Origin: Cordia subcordata
Lineage: Eukaryota; Streptophyta; Magnoliopsida; Boraginales; Cordiaceae
DNA: 64,000 nt
Assembly (NCBI GenBank): GCA_028554755.1
Contig: JAPTOF010000002.1
Location: 12,697,001-12,761,000, forward strand
Direction of reading: 5' to 3'
Position numbers and translations under genes: made by a program
Notes under the pieces: generated by a model
Seen by the model: the letters and a program-made list of their open reading frames with translations, nothing else
The model's database searches: none
Told to the model about the DNA's origin: nothing
Shown here: positions 24,290 through 35,499 of the stretch, piece after piece
Layout of the letters: every line of letters starts with the position of its first letter
How positions within the stretch are numbered: the stretch's first letter is position 1

Positions 24290-24722
24290 TGTAAGCGCAA
24301 TATAGGATCGTATACATGAATTTACAATATAAAATTCAAAGAAATAATTGATAGCTGAAGCACATACTTGTTTGAGCCATTATTATCAAAGAATTGTTGT
24401 TGAAGAAATAATTGTCACCCAGTTTAGGCTTAGATCTTCCTCTCCCTACTCTACTCAATATTAATAGATGCTTATGGGAACAACTGTTAAGTTAAGAGTA
24501 GGAAAGGGGACCTAGCCCTATTTATAATAAATTCTGATAGTCCTACCCATAAAAGGATTTATCAGAATATATGGGCCTACGCACAAAAGAACCATATGGA
24601 TTTATGAGGTGGGCTAAAACCAATATGATCACAATGCCCAACTTGTGAACCAGATATTCAGCCTATTTTATAAAACCAAAAATAATTAACGATAGCCCAC
24701 TTTAAAAAGAAATTTTCCAACA
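24290..24722 (-). repeat. LTR (5' LTR in element orientation)
   Basis: Partner of 16531-16960. Starts TGTAAGCGCAA and ends TTTTCCAACA on the plus strand. The primer site lies just left of it, at about 24276-24289. Confidence 0.85.
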
Positions 24723-25770
24723 TATTATAATTCGTTTGTGGGTTATCTTTTTAATATTTATAATATAAGTCTGTTGGAGTTCTTTTTGTTTCTTTTCCAG
24801 TATTAGTTATGTTTACAATGTGTTTTTTTTTTTAAATTAAAAGTGTTGGATTTCTTTTTAACCTTGCCGTTTTCTTCCCATTCTGTTTCTATATTCTGTT
24901 TATCTCATAATATAAAATTTCCTGCTCTATTTGCATATAATCAAAAAGGTTGTCCATGTCCTTCTGCACATTTGAAGATAGATGATGTCTAATGATGATT
25001 CTACAAAGAACAATTTAAGTTTTGATGCCTTGGGACATCTTCTAAAAAAATAAATTATAAACATTTTGACTTCAAAATGTTTCTACTCATGATTTCAATA
25101 AGATATGCTATTAATTGATGGTGGCACATATAGTTTTAACGTCTCCATTTCGATTTCCTAGATTGCATTATATATATCAACTTTACAATTCGTTCATATT
25201 AATTGATCCTAAATGATCTCCAAATTATATGTCCATGGCAAAATAAAAGTTTTTTGTCAAACCATAACCAAAAAAACTTTGATTTTTTTTATTATAATTC
25301 TAGATATATTTTACATTTAATTTGCTTAATATAATTCATTTAATATTAATATCATTTACTATCTTATAATTATTTCATTTATAGTTTTGATAAAAAAAAT
25401 ATATGGTACCCCGTGCAACGCACGGGTTTACCTCTGCTTATGTATATACAAATACATACACATATATATATATATATATGCTACTATCTAGGTTATTGTA
25501 ATTAGTGTTTCATTCATCTATTTTTTCTTTTTATTTTTTTTGTGATACACAAAAAAAGACCAAAAAACCCTTAAGACTTAACGTTTTACTAACATTATTA
25601 GTGTAAATGGAGGAATCTAGGTAAAAATTAAAGCTCGTGGCAGAGTTTGAGATAGATAATGCATTAATGCTATAACGTCATGGGGCAAAATGGCTTTTTC
25701 CCATTGTGAAACTGGTTAGGTTCTTGTCTGTACTAGTTTATTGTCAGAGATCTAATTATCTATTTTTAGG
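24723..25770. other. AT-rich spacer with a Helitron-like hairpin
   Basis: No gene. At 25410-25426 CCCGTGCAACGCACGGG is a perfect 7-bp stem with a 3-base loop. It is followed by TTTACCTCTGCT, close in layout to the Helitron 3' ends elsewhere in the window but without a terminal CTAGT. TA microsatellite at 25460-25480. Confidence 0.45.
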
Positions 25771-27053
25771 TGCAAATATCTTAAGAAGAGGGTGAATTAA
25801 GATATTCAATAATTTTCGTATTTAAAAATTTACCAAAAATTTTCTTTCAAGCAAAATATTAAACACAGGATAATCAATATATGTAAATAAAATAAATAAA
25901 GAGTAGAGAGTACGAAGATAGATGATTTTTAGGTGGTTTAGCCAAGTCTGCGTCCACCTCCTAAGGATGCTCCTCTTAAGACTTCAACAATTTTCACTAA
26001 AAATGCTTCTTTAAATCTTGGTGAAGCAAGAACCAAGTTCTACAACTTTGTGAAGCCAAACTTCAAAGAACCCAAGAGTCTTACTCTTTAGAATTTTCCC
26101 ACACTTTTACAAACTTTTATGAATATATCTCTCAAGATTCTCAACTCACAAAGTGTGTGTATAACTAAGAAGAGTAAAAATTGATAAAGAATAGGTATGT
26201 TCTTCTCACAAGATGATTTTGCAGGAAAAGCCCTTGAAAGCTCAAAGATATTGTAAGAATAGCTCAAGATTTCTGCAATTAAAAGATGATATATGATTTT
26301 GCAAGCTTGGATTTCTTGATCTTTATGAGTTTTGAAGGTGTATTTAAAGGATTGAAAGTGTTAAGGTTTTGGTAGGTGGAAGAAAAGAAGAGCAAATGGT
26401 CAAAATAGTAATAAACAGCTAGTACATTTATTACAGCATTTCACTTAGCCGGTCAACCGGCCAGGTCGTCCGGCTCCACCTTGGCCCTCTTTGACAAGGA
26501 TAGATATCTTAGCCGGTCGACCGGCTGAGGGGGTCCAGCCATCCCAGAGAGCTGAAGTAAAGCCAAACACTTCTAAAACACCTTTATAAGTTAATTTTGT
26601 CAAACTTTCATAACTCCAAAAAAACTCAAGGTACTTTGTAAATGATTTTGAAGGCCTATAATCATTTCAAAACATGTGTTTATGCTACGCATGCATCAAA
26701 ATCATTTTTGCTTTCATAAAAGATAGTATTCATGAGATTTAAATTGTTTGAATTATGAAAAGTGGAAGTTTGAGCTTAGCCCTTTTAATTCTATGGCATT
26801 TCACAAGAAGAGCAATAAATTCAGCACCCCTTGTGACGCCTCTTCTCCTCTTTATGCCTTCTCATCATCTTTTTCTTCAATTTTTGACGAATAATGCTCT
26901 TCATTGCTCATCTTCTTCTATCTTCCAAGCATCTACCTTTTCAACTCATATATGACATTTCACAATATGCTTTTTAATAAAAGGGATAATATATTTCAAT
27001 AATGCATATCAAATTTTTCATCATCAAAATCAATAACTAGTATTTAGCCAACA
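25771..27053 (-). repeat. putative 3' LTR of the LARD-like element
   Basis: About 1.28 kb, TG...CA ends, non-coding. No second copy in the window, so the boundaries are provisional. Confidence 0.5.
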
Positions 27054-27729
27054 ATATCTCCCTTTTTGATGATGACAAATTATTTAAAGATAAGAACAAT
27101 TTACTCCCCCTTAATATGAGCATTATTTTCAAGTAAAAACATTTTGTGGGAAACGCTGTCCCTAACAATTTTAACTTGTGCACATCAAAATGCTTCCCCT
27201 GACAATTTTAACTTGTGCACATCTTAAACCAAAAGCTCAAAGCTCAAAATAATCTTAAACCAAAAGTTCAAAACTTCATACACATATTTAACTCAATAAG
27301 TCAAGCAAACTAGTCATATAACCATCCATACACAAATGCTTTTTTATGCTTTTCTTTCTTTTCCCCCTTTGGCATCATCAAATCAGTAATATACATAGGA
27401 AAGAGAAAGCAAGAAAACCATGATAAGCATAATGTAGATGCACTCAAGTATAAAAGGAGCTAATCCATAAAAGAATGTAAAGCAAGAGCAGCATAGCTAG
27501 TCAATAATCAGAAAAGAGCTGAATAGTGTAACTGGCATGATAAAGTAAAAGTAGTGTATCTAGAATTCAGAAGGAATTTTGAAGAACTTAAGGAGAAAAT
27601 CAGGGTACAGGGTCATGGTGAACCTTGAAGTATTTCTGCATGTCAAAGCACATGCTTTCCATTTTTGAGTCAATGTGCTCCCTCCAATGAGTAGGTTTCG
27701 TCCATTGATTGTGCATTGTTGCCTTCATT

Positions 27730-28137
27730 TCACCTATTCCGAGTATTTAAGGCTTGTAGTTGAGTGAGAATCTGTGCCAACATTGAGGGATCTTCTTGTT
27801 GACCCATGGAACTAGAACCTGCACTTCTCTGCATTTCAACCCTTCGTTGAGCATCAATATGCTCATGTGCTCGGGACTCTCTCATTAGTCTTCTAAGTAT
27901 AACCTTCTCAGAGGCCATATCTTCATCTTTAGATGTGCTAACAACTATAGAGATTGTTCCTGGTATACCTATGTTAGCTTCTCCCTTTTGTTTTGGCTCT
28001 TCTTCTTCTCCTAAGGCAATATCTAATACTTCTTGTACCTCATCAACATGTTGTACCTCAGACCCATAGATGGGATTCGTAAAAGTAGTCTCTTTTTTAG
28101 TTCTAAATTTAATTGCTGCCTGGATATCCTGTGACAA
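27730..28137 (-). CDS. acidic/charged ORF of the LARD-like element
   Basis: 135 codons open on the minus strand. The middle is acidic (EVLDIALGEEEEPKQKGEAN), followed by a charged helix-like region (RRLMRESRAHEHIDAQRRVE) and a glutamine-rich end. No recognised domain. It lies 42 bases downstream of the 274-codon ORF and may be its continuation after a stop or frameshift. The first codon is ATG (MSQDIQAA). It is probably an element-encoded protein rather than a host gene. Confidence 0.4.
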   Translation of the reverse strand: MSQDIQAAIKFRTKKETTFTNPIYGSEVQHVDEVQEVLDIALGEEEEPKQKGEANIGIPGTISIVVSTSKDEDMASEKVILRRLMRESRAHEHIDAQRRVEMQRSAGSSSMGQQEDPSMLAQILTQLQALNTRNR

Positions 28138-28179
28138 ATTTTTGAATGTTTCTCTATTTATTAGTTCACCATTGTACCA

Positions 28180-29004
28180 CTAAATCCCCATATAATTCAT
28201 GTATAGCATATCAAAATTCCATGCAAACTTCCTAAATGGTGCATTTGAGGAGATTTGAAAATGAGCGAAAATGTACATTAAGGCCATGCCATATCCCGGA
28301 GTGGTTGTCTTTCCTCCATCTTTTCCACTAATATGTAACATATGTTGCAAGATAAGAAAATGTAAGGCTTTCTTAACTCTATGCTTTAGGCTATAGTAGA
28401 TATAAACATCCATTACTGGAATCTTTCCATCGTTAATATTTCTAGGAAGAATTACTTCACTAGTAATCTTAAAAGTAATTCTCCCATTGAAATCAACATC
28501 CTTTAATAATGGAAGAATTAAGTCTGGATGCTTAGGTCTTACATCTTTCCACATATATTCTATAACTTTTCCCGTTGTACCAGCAGCTTTAATCCTATCC
28601 GACCAATCTTGACTATTATGATGACCTTCTCCTTCCACAGGTATTTTAAAAAATTCATACAATTTCTCCTCATTGAGTATAAAACTTGTCCCACAAACTG
28701 TTGATGTTAATTCAATATTTGGAGTTCTACAATGCACCTCAAGATTTTCAGAACATTCTATCACCAACTTATCTTGAACATCACAATGTAGATGCATGAA
28801 CATATACCAATTTTTAAATAATTGAAGAACATCAGTACTAGCAAAATCTGAATCTACAATAAATTTATCGTATAATATTGTATGCTTTCTTTGAATCTTT
28901 GACACGGATGGTGACGGAGATTGTGTTCTCGCTCTCTTTCCTCTTCTCCCACATCCATGATCTCTACCTTTTGGATTCACCATGATTTTGAGTTGATTTT
29001 GCAA
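28180..29004 (-). CDS. putative plant transposon-type protein of the LARD-like element
   Basis: 274 codons open on the minus strand. The ATG within MVNPKGRDHGCGRRGKRART at about 28982 is the likely start, giving a basic nuclear-localisation-like N-terminus. The rest (VQLFKNWYMF-like start, then CGTSFILNEEKLYEFFKIP, KHPDLILPLLKDVDF, and a C-terminal GKTTTPGYGMALMYIFAHF) resembles the large family of plant transposon-associated proteins with no known activity. That assignment is from memory of the pattern and needs a profile search. It has no RT, protease or integrase motif. It ends at TAG, 28180. Confidence 0.45.
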   Translation of the reverse strand: MQNQLKIMVNPKGRDHGCGRRGKRARTQSPSPSVSKIQRKHTILYDKFIVDSDFASTDVLQLFKNWYMFMHLHCDVQDKLVIECSENLEVHCRTPNIELTSTVCGTSFILNEEKLYEFFKIPVEGEGHHNSQDWSDRIKAAGTTGKVIEYMWKDVRPKHPDLILPLLKDVDFNGRITFKITSEVILPRNINDGKIPVMDVYIYYSLKHRVKKALHFLILQHMLHISGKDGGKTTTPGYGMALMYIFAHFQISSNAPFRKFAWNFDMLYMNYMGI

Positions 29005-29262
29005 ATTAAATTGGTAAAAGCTTGTTTTTTGATACAGGTAATAAGAATATGAAAAGAATTTTGGAAGAAATTGGTTGAATGTTGAAGAATTAAAGATGGG
29101 TTTGAGAGAAATTTGGGTTACGGTTTGAGAAATTGGGAGAGTTTATGAGATTTTGAGGTTAAAAGCCCCAATTTAAGCCTTGTTCATGTTCAGTCAGTCG
29201 ACCAGCTGGTCGCGGAGGTCGACCTAGCCGGATCAAAGAGCACAAAAAAAATTTCAATTAAG

Positions 29263-31640
29263 TCAGGAGCTCTGCAATAGCAAGTACACATACGAACCAT
29301 CCGGAAGCTTCTTGAGATATACACAATTGTCATAGGCATTCCTTGTGTATCTAGTACCTACAATGAATATGTTAAATCTCTTGTACCATTGTTGAGGTGA
29401 CTGCTTCAACCTATATAAGGACTTCTTCAGTTTACAAACATGGTTCTCCTTACCAGGAACTGCATATTTCTCTGGTTGACTTTTATAAATCTGCTCCTCA
29501 AAGTCACCATGCAAAAATGTTGTTTTCATACCTAGCTGCTCAAGCTCCAAATCATGAAGAGCAACCAAGGCAAGTAAAACCCTGATAGAACTATGCTTCA
29601 TAATCAGATATAACACTTCATTGAAGTCAACACCCTCCCTTTGTATATAGCCTTTCGCCATCAACCGCGCTTTGTATCGAGGACCTTTAACCCCTAGAGT
29701 ATCTTCCTTTTTATTGTAAACCCATTTATAACCTATAACTTGCTATCCTTCAGGCAATTCAATAAGTTCCCATGTCTAATTCTTTTTTAGAGGCTCAATC
29801 TCCTCACTCATGACACCTACCTACTGAGCAAAATCATTCCCAGATATAGCCTCTTTATACGAATTTGGCTCATGTTCTTTAATTGTTTCGGCAACAATTA
29901 AAGTATAAGCAACAATATTAGCATATCCATACCTTTAAGGTTCTCTAACCTATCTCATTTCCTTCCCAGTAGCAATACTGTACTTTTGTTGTTTAGGCAC
30001 ATTTTGATCATGTACCTCAGTCAGCTGAGTCGGCTGAATCAAACTGTTATTACTATTGGATGGAATATTTGAAATATTAGGAAATACCTCCACCTATTCT
30101 CTGACACCGTGGTCTAAATCAGCTACTACTTTCTCCTTTTCCCAGTCTAATGAAGCAGCCTCATTGAATGCAACATCTCTGTTAATGAGGAAACCTGGAG
30201 ACTTTGGATTTATGTACCACAACCTATAATCTTTCATTTCGGACGCATAGCCTAGTAATATGCACTTCTTTGCCCTTAGCTCCAACTTGCCATCCTTCAT
30301 GTGAGCATATGCAGGGCAACCAAACATCCTCAATTGAGAGTAATCAGCAGACTTACCAGACAATAACTCAAAAAGAGATTCACCAAGTAGCAAGCCGTAT
30401 TAACAGCTTCATCCCAAAAATCTTGACTCAAGCCAACATGGGAGAGCATACAATGAGCTTTCTCCAACAAAGTTCGATTCATGCGTTCTGTAATTCCATT
30501 CTGTTGTGGTGTCTCTACACATATGCAATGTCTCACAATGCCATGTTTCCTGCATAACTCATCAAACTCTTTATTGCAGTATTCCAACCCATTGTCAATC
30601 TTAAGACGTTTTATTTGTTTTCCAGTCTACTTCTCAATCAACGTCTTTCACTTGACAAACATTAGAAACGTGTCACCTTTAGTTTTCAAGAAATACACCC
30701 ACACCACCCAAGAGTATGTATTAATGAAAGTGATATAGTACCTCGCACCCTTCTTGAAAGGAACTTTGTTAGGACCCTAAAGATCAAAGTGAATGTAATA
30801 AAAAGTACATTTGGTTGTCTCCTGTCCCTTGCTAAACTTCACCCTAGTTTGCTTTTCAAAGACACAATTCTCGCAGAATTCAAGCTTTCCCGTTCTTTGT
30901 CCACAAAGCAAGTCCCTCTTGCTCAACTACGTCAGTTCCCTCTCGCTCATTTGGCCAACTTCTTATACCATAACTGTGTGGTGTCATTATCACTCTCCTT
31001 GAATACAATAACTATAACACTTGTAATTGTACTATCTTGAAGAATATACAGACCACCAGTCAAGTTCACTTTTAATAGCACAATAGAACCTTTAGTCACC
31101 TTTAAAACTCCATTCTCACTCGGGAAATTATACCATAAGAATCCAAACGCCCAAGAAAAATTAAGTTTTTCTTCAGCTTTGGTACATGCCAACACTTAAG
31201 AGATCTCATAATACCGTCAAACGTCTTGATACTAATAATGCCTATTCTTTCCACCTTCAATGTAAAGTCATTGCCTAGAAAAACTTTCTCTTTCTTTTTA
31301 TTGTAAGAAGAGAACTAGTCACGCCTAAGACATATATGGATTGTTGCACTTGTATCAAGAATCCATTGATTATGCCACTGTGATGTGCTCACAGACAAAA
31401 CATCCTTAGTACTACTAGAACTCTCTCTATCATTATCGACACTCTCCACCACATTAGCTGAATTCTCCACCTTTTTCTTTCTTTTAGTTTTGGACAAACG
31501 TACATAAAGTTCATATACGAAGGTGGTAAGGAGCATAACAGGATAATAGCTTGGTCTTTGTTGCCAATTTTAATACCCACTTCCTTTAAAGCAATAAAGC
31601 TTGAAACTTGCCTTGCTTGCACCAAACTCAAGATCCAACC
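29263..31640 (-). pseudogene. broken Copia gag-pol
   Basis: 31631-31389: gag with IKIGNKDQAIILLCSLPPSY. 31536-31315: protease WILDTSATIHIC. 31195-30947: gag-pre-integrase with LWYKKLA. 30587-30330: integrase VETPQQNGITERMNRTLLEK. 30393-30094: integrase tail with MFGCPAYAHMKDGKLE. 29664-29263: RT with EQLGMKTTFLHGDFEEQIY and KSLYRLKQSPQQWYKRF. Frame changes and stops separate the pieces. Confidence 0.8.
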
Positions 31641-32045
31641 ATTAGATCTTCAATCTGACCTCGCCAGCGTGCTCTCTCAACACTGAAGAACATAATAGCA
31701 CCTTCTGATCACCCAAACCATCGCCGATCCACCGTCCACCATCACTACTCAAACTTGTGACCTTAAGCTCATCGTTGAGCACTTATTCTAGTAATGTTAG
31801 ATGACACGAAGGGTATCAATAGCTTCCTTGCCAAAGCTAACGGTACCTTCCTTTCGTAATTTGGTTGCTCTGGTGAGGAGATCCAAATAAGACCCAGATG
31901 CTTCTTGTTCGTAAGGTTTAAGATCTACTTGGTTTTGAAGATTTAGACCTCTCAAGGCTTTGTTTGGTTTTGCAATTTAATTTGAGCTTTGATTTTCCTT
32001 TCTTTCTTGCAGCGAATTAAAATCTATGCTCTAGATACTAGTTTG

Positions 32046-32278
32046 TTAGGGAAAAACATGCATAAACAAAAAACACGAGAAGAATACGGTACGAGAGAAT
32101 TTACGTGGTTCAACTTTAAAGCCTAAGTCTATAGGTAGTAGAGAACAATCTCACTATTAATTAGCGAATATTACAAGGCTTCTTATTTTGGTCTCTCTTC
32201 CATACATAATACAATGTGCTAGCTCCTATTTACAGTACACAGGTTTCCTAAACAGTATACCAGTCGAATAAGACAACA
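32046..32278 (-). repeat. putative 5' LTR of the truncated Copia
   Basis: 233 bp with TG/CA ends on the minus strand and the primer site next to it. Only one copy is present. Confidence 0.6.
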
Positions 32279-32677
32279 TATTAATTATGTATTTTATGGT
32301 AATAAGTGAAAAAGGTAACTTGCTAATAAGGCAATTTGTTTTTCTTATTGCCCAAGAATGCAGACCACAATCAACATATATCATATACTAAAATAATAAT
32401 TAAAAATATTATAATGTTTTTTTCAAAAAATTAAATGCATCAAATTTTGTCATGTAACATTGCTATGTTTTATATTCATTTACTTATTACATGTATACTA
32501 TTTAATATTCTTCCTGTTACATTATTAAAAGAATATATACACATAAATTTACATAACACCTTTCTTATACCTTTCCATCTATTCTATACACATAAAACAT
32601 GATTAATACTGAAAACTTTTGGAAATCTTCTTAAAAATTGATATATTTATATTTTATCTTCACATATACTATAAACA

Positions 32678-33143
32678 TCTATATCTATATATTATATAAA
32701 GTAGAATTTATTTTTATATTTAATTCCATATATCTTATTTCTATTAATTTTTTCTCCAAAAATGAGTTAAACTCCAATGAATACATCAACTAATCCTCTA
32801 TTATTTTTCTTTTGTTATATTATATAATTTTTTAATTTACTTTCCTACTTTAAATAATTTGTCCAATTATCACATATTTTTAATAAGAAAAGGATTAGTA
32901 GTAAAACTTATCAATAATTAAGTTTTATAAAAATATACTTGTATTTTGTCCTAATGTAGAAGGTAACAATATAATTGGCTGCAAAAAATAAATAAAAATA
33001 TTTAAAATACTCATTTTTCCTGTGTATCGCTCAGATTTTACTCTAGTTTTGATGAATTTCCCCTGTGTATTGCTCAGATTTTACTCTAATTTTGATGAAT
33101 TTCTCCTGTGTATCGCTCAGATTTTACTCTAGTTTTGATGATT
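32678..33143 (+). mobile_element. small Helitron-like element with triplicated 3' end
   Basis: Candidate 5' end TCTATATCTATATATTATAT (preceded by A, 32677) resembles the 5' end of the Helitron candidate at 38644. The 3' end is a 43-bp unit repeated three times (33019, 33062, 33105). Each unit has a hairpin-like CCTGTGTATCGCTCAG, 11 bases, then CTAGT (CTAAT in unit 2), then a shared TTTTGATGAATTTC. It aligns without gaps to the Helitron 3' end at 40757-40785. No coding capacity. Confidence 0.5.
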
Positions 33144-33149
33144 TCTAAT

Positions 33150-34600
33150 AACAATTAAACACACTTTGTTTGGGATTCTTGAGATAAGTTGGATTACATA
33201 GGGATCAAGTTAAAGGACATAATACACTCTTCCTATCTTTTTCAAGTAAGAAATTCATTAAGTGTGGAACTTGCTCTAGAGTAGAGAAACCAATGGAGTG
33301 AACAAAGCATAATTTTCTAATCACACGGTATACTTATTTTTTTGTATGCTATTCATAATTAGTGCTTTGCTAACTAAATTGCAAATGGTCCTCAAATTAG
33401 TCTCAATTTCAAGGTATGTTATATTCCCAATTGTATGAAATAGTTATATGAACTTTTATGTTACTATAATATTTACTAGTGCTAAAGTCATAAGCTTGAA
33501 CCAAAATAATTGGAAAAGCTCATTCACTTGGAAACGATAATTAAATTCAAACTATTATTATAAAAAAGAAAATTTAAGTTAGACTGTTAAAAAATATATA
33601 ATTTCATCCTAAAACTATTTATTATTAAAAGAGTGTTTGGCAATGCTTGTTAGGTGCTTATAAGCACCTAAAATAATAAACTAGTGGGAGGAACTTGAAA
33701 TTTATGGTGCTTATAAGCACCCAAATAAGCACTCTTGTAGAGATGATATTGACATATATTTATTTATTGCATTAACACATACATGCAAATGAGGTTTGTT
33801 TTTCAACAAGGCTTGTATATGGACAGTTTTAATTTTCTCTCTTTTTTTTTTTTAAATGGGTGGTGGTAAGTTTCGATGACCTGGGTTCTAATACTTTGTT
33901 AGAGTTACCACTTCATCTAAAAACTTAAACTTATAGAAAGAATCTTTGTATATTTACTTATTGCATCAACAACTTCATTAGATTGTAATGATGTATCATA
34001 TTCAAACCATCAAGAAGACTATGTGCCATGTGAAAGTAACATATTAGACTTTTTACATTTGTATAAACTTTTTGCATCGTTAACTTTTGGGTTTTTATTT
34101 TACTTACATAATATGCTCGAATCCTAGGAATGTAGTATAGTTTTAGATGACAAGGAGACAAAGATATGCCCCTCAAATATTATTATCCCATCTAAGAGAT
34201 CATATTCTGAATATGGCGATCAACTATTTTCTAAACACCCTAGAAAAATTCTAAGAATTTGCATCCTTTTGTGCTTGAAGATGAATGGCCAACTAAATGA
34301 ATGATATATTTTCATTTAAGTCATGGTTCTGATTTTGTTTTAAGGAACAACATGCTTTGATTTGGTTCAGATTATACGTACTTTGGCTTTTGGCTTTTTG
34401 TTAAGCAGCTAGTTTGAGATGTCAACAAACAATTAGTGTGTATTTAGGGATAAATTTGTTTGAAAGGATAATACTCAACATGTTGTTTTATTGCCATATG
34501 GATGTTTTTTTTTTTCTCCAAAAAAAGGGGGAAGGGAAGGGACTTCTTCCCAAGTTTTATTGATAAAGAAAATGAGAGATACAAGATAAGAGGGACCAAA
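33150..34600. other. AT-rich intergenic DNA with paired palindromes
   Basis: No gene. The 16-base palindrome GGTGCTTATAAGCACC occurs twice (33653-33668 and 33706-33721). It lies inside a roughly 105-bp segment bounded by GAGTGTTTGGCAATGCTT and AATAAGCACTC, which could be a small hAT-like MITE. Confidence 0.4.
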
Positions 34601-34604
34601 CCAG

Positions 34605-35347
34605 TATTAGCATATATTATATTATTTATTATTGTAAAGGTTCTTGTTGTAAATTGTACATCATGAATTTTAGTATAAATATACATACTTAATAAGGGTG
34701 TCACAACTAAAAACATACATATATTTATTAGCATATCCTAAAAAGACATATGATACAAAGTGGGGCTCCAGCTTACGAGATGTATGGGAACTAAGATTGG
34801 GCTGGCTGTCTGGATAGTCACCGTTCTACAATAGGTATGTTACCTATCTAAGTTCTTCTATCATTGCTTGGCAATCAAAGAAGCAACCAATAATCTCTCG
34901 TTCAAGCACTGAAGCTGAGTATAGATCCTTGGCCTATGCTGTTAGTGAAACATATTGGATACGACAGCTGCTTCGTGATCTCCAAGTTGTCTTACTTGCG
35001 ACAATATCTTAGCCATTTATCTTTCAGTCAATCCTGTACTCCATACTCGCATAAAGCATGTCGAAATTGATTTTCACTTTATTCGTGAAAAAGTTTCTCA
35101 AAGCAGTGTCCAAGTATGTTCCAACTGGTCCTCAGATTGCGAATATCTTTACAAAGGCATTGGCATCCATTAGATTCGAGGAATTAAAGATCAATCTCAA
35201 TGTGTAGCCTTCTTCCCATTTAGATTGAGGGGGGATATCAGCATGTATTATATTATTTAGTATTGTAAAGGTTATTGTTGTAAATTGTACATCATGAGTT
35301 TTAATATACATATACATATGTCGCCCTAATTAGGGTGTCATAGCCAA
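34605..35347 (+). mobile_element. Copia remnant: short LTR-like ends with RNase H only
   Basis: Two similar roughly 110-bp segments flank the piece: 34605-34710 and 35236-35347, both with TATTATATTATTTA and TTGTAAATTGTACATCATGA. A polypurine tract TTGAGGGGGGA abuts the right one. The interior (about 34800-35210) encodes broken RNase H: SWQSKKQPIISRSSTEAEYR, then HTRIKHVEIDFHFIREKV and IFTKALAS. Gag, protease, integrase and RT are absent. No primer site or target duplication is clear. Confidence 0.65.
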
Positions 35348-35499
35348 AAAAAAATATTTACCAAACCTCCTATTTCTACACCTAAATGCAATGATTGGCA
35401 GGCACTACATGGAAAATGTAATGCAACCTAAAGGATGAAATACTACTTCGCCCTGGATTACACCCAACTTCTAATACACAAAAGTAATAAGGCAGCACT

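Larger units (their letters stand above)
16531..24722 (-). mobile_element. old full-length Copia retrotransposon, with nested fragment
   Basis: Two similar LTRs in the same orientation flank about 7.3 kb: 16531-16960 (430 bp) and 24290-24722 (433 bp). On the plus strand they start TGTAAGC and end TTTTCCAACA. Coding remnants run on the minus strand. The putative primer site next to the right LTR reads TGGTATTTGAGCC on the minus strand, two changes from the iMet type. Flanks are TATTT (left) and TATTA (right), a possible 5-bp duplication with one mismatch. The pol frame is broken many times, so the element is dead. A plus-strand Copia piece sits inside it at about 21440-22540. Confidence 0.85.
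25771..29262 (-). mobile_element. LTR element with non-pol ORFs (LARD-like), 5'-truncated
   Basis: The left part, 25771-27053, reads on the minus strand as an LTR starting TGTTGGCTAAATAC, directly preceded by a purine tract (AAAAAGGGAGATAT). It ends at plus-strand TGCAAATATC. It includes the perfect 16-base palindrome AGCCGGTCGACCGGCT (26511-26526). Internal DNA carries two minus-strand ORFs that are not gag or pol. A related GGTCGACC-rich piece is at 29195-29235. No matching LTR exists on the right, where the sequence changes abruptly into another Copia at about 29263. The LTR call rests on one copy plus the purine tract. Confidence 0.6.
29263..32278 (-). mobile_element. 3'-truncated Tork/Tnt1-like Copia element
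   Basis: The minus-strand Copia order is gag, protease, integrase, RT. The putative 5' LTR is 32046-32278 (TGTTGTCTT...CCCTAACA on the minus strand, 233 bp). It abuts TAGTATCTAGAGC, a degraded iMet primer site. RT stops inside the catalytic region: SYVYLLL is reached where YVDD should follow, and the sequence then changes at about 29263-29275. The rest of RT, RNase H and the 3' LTR are missing. Confidence 0.75.
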
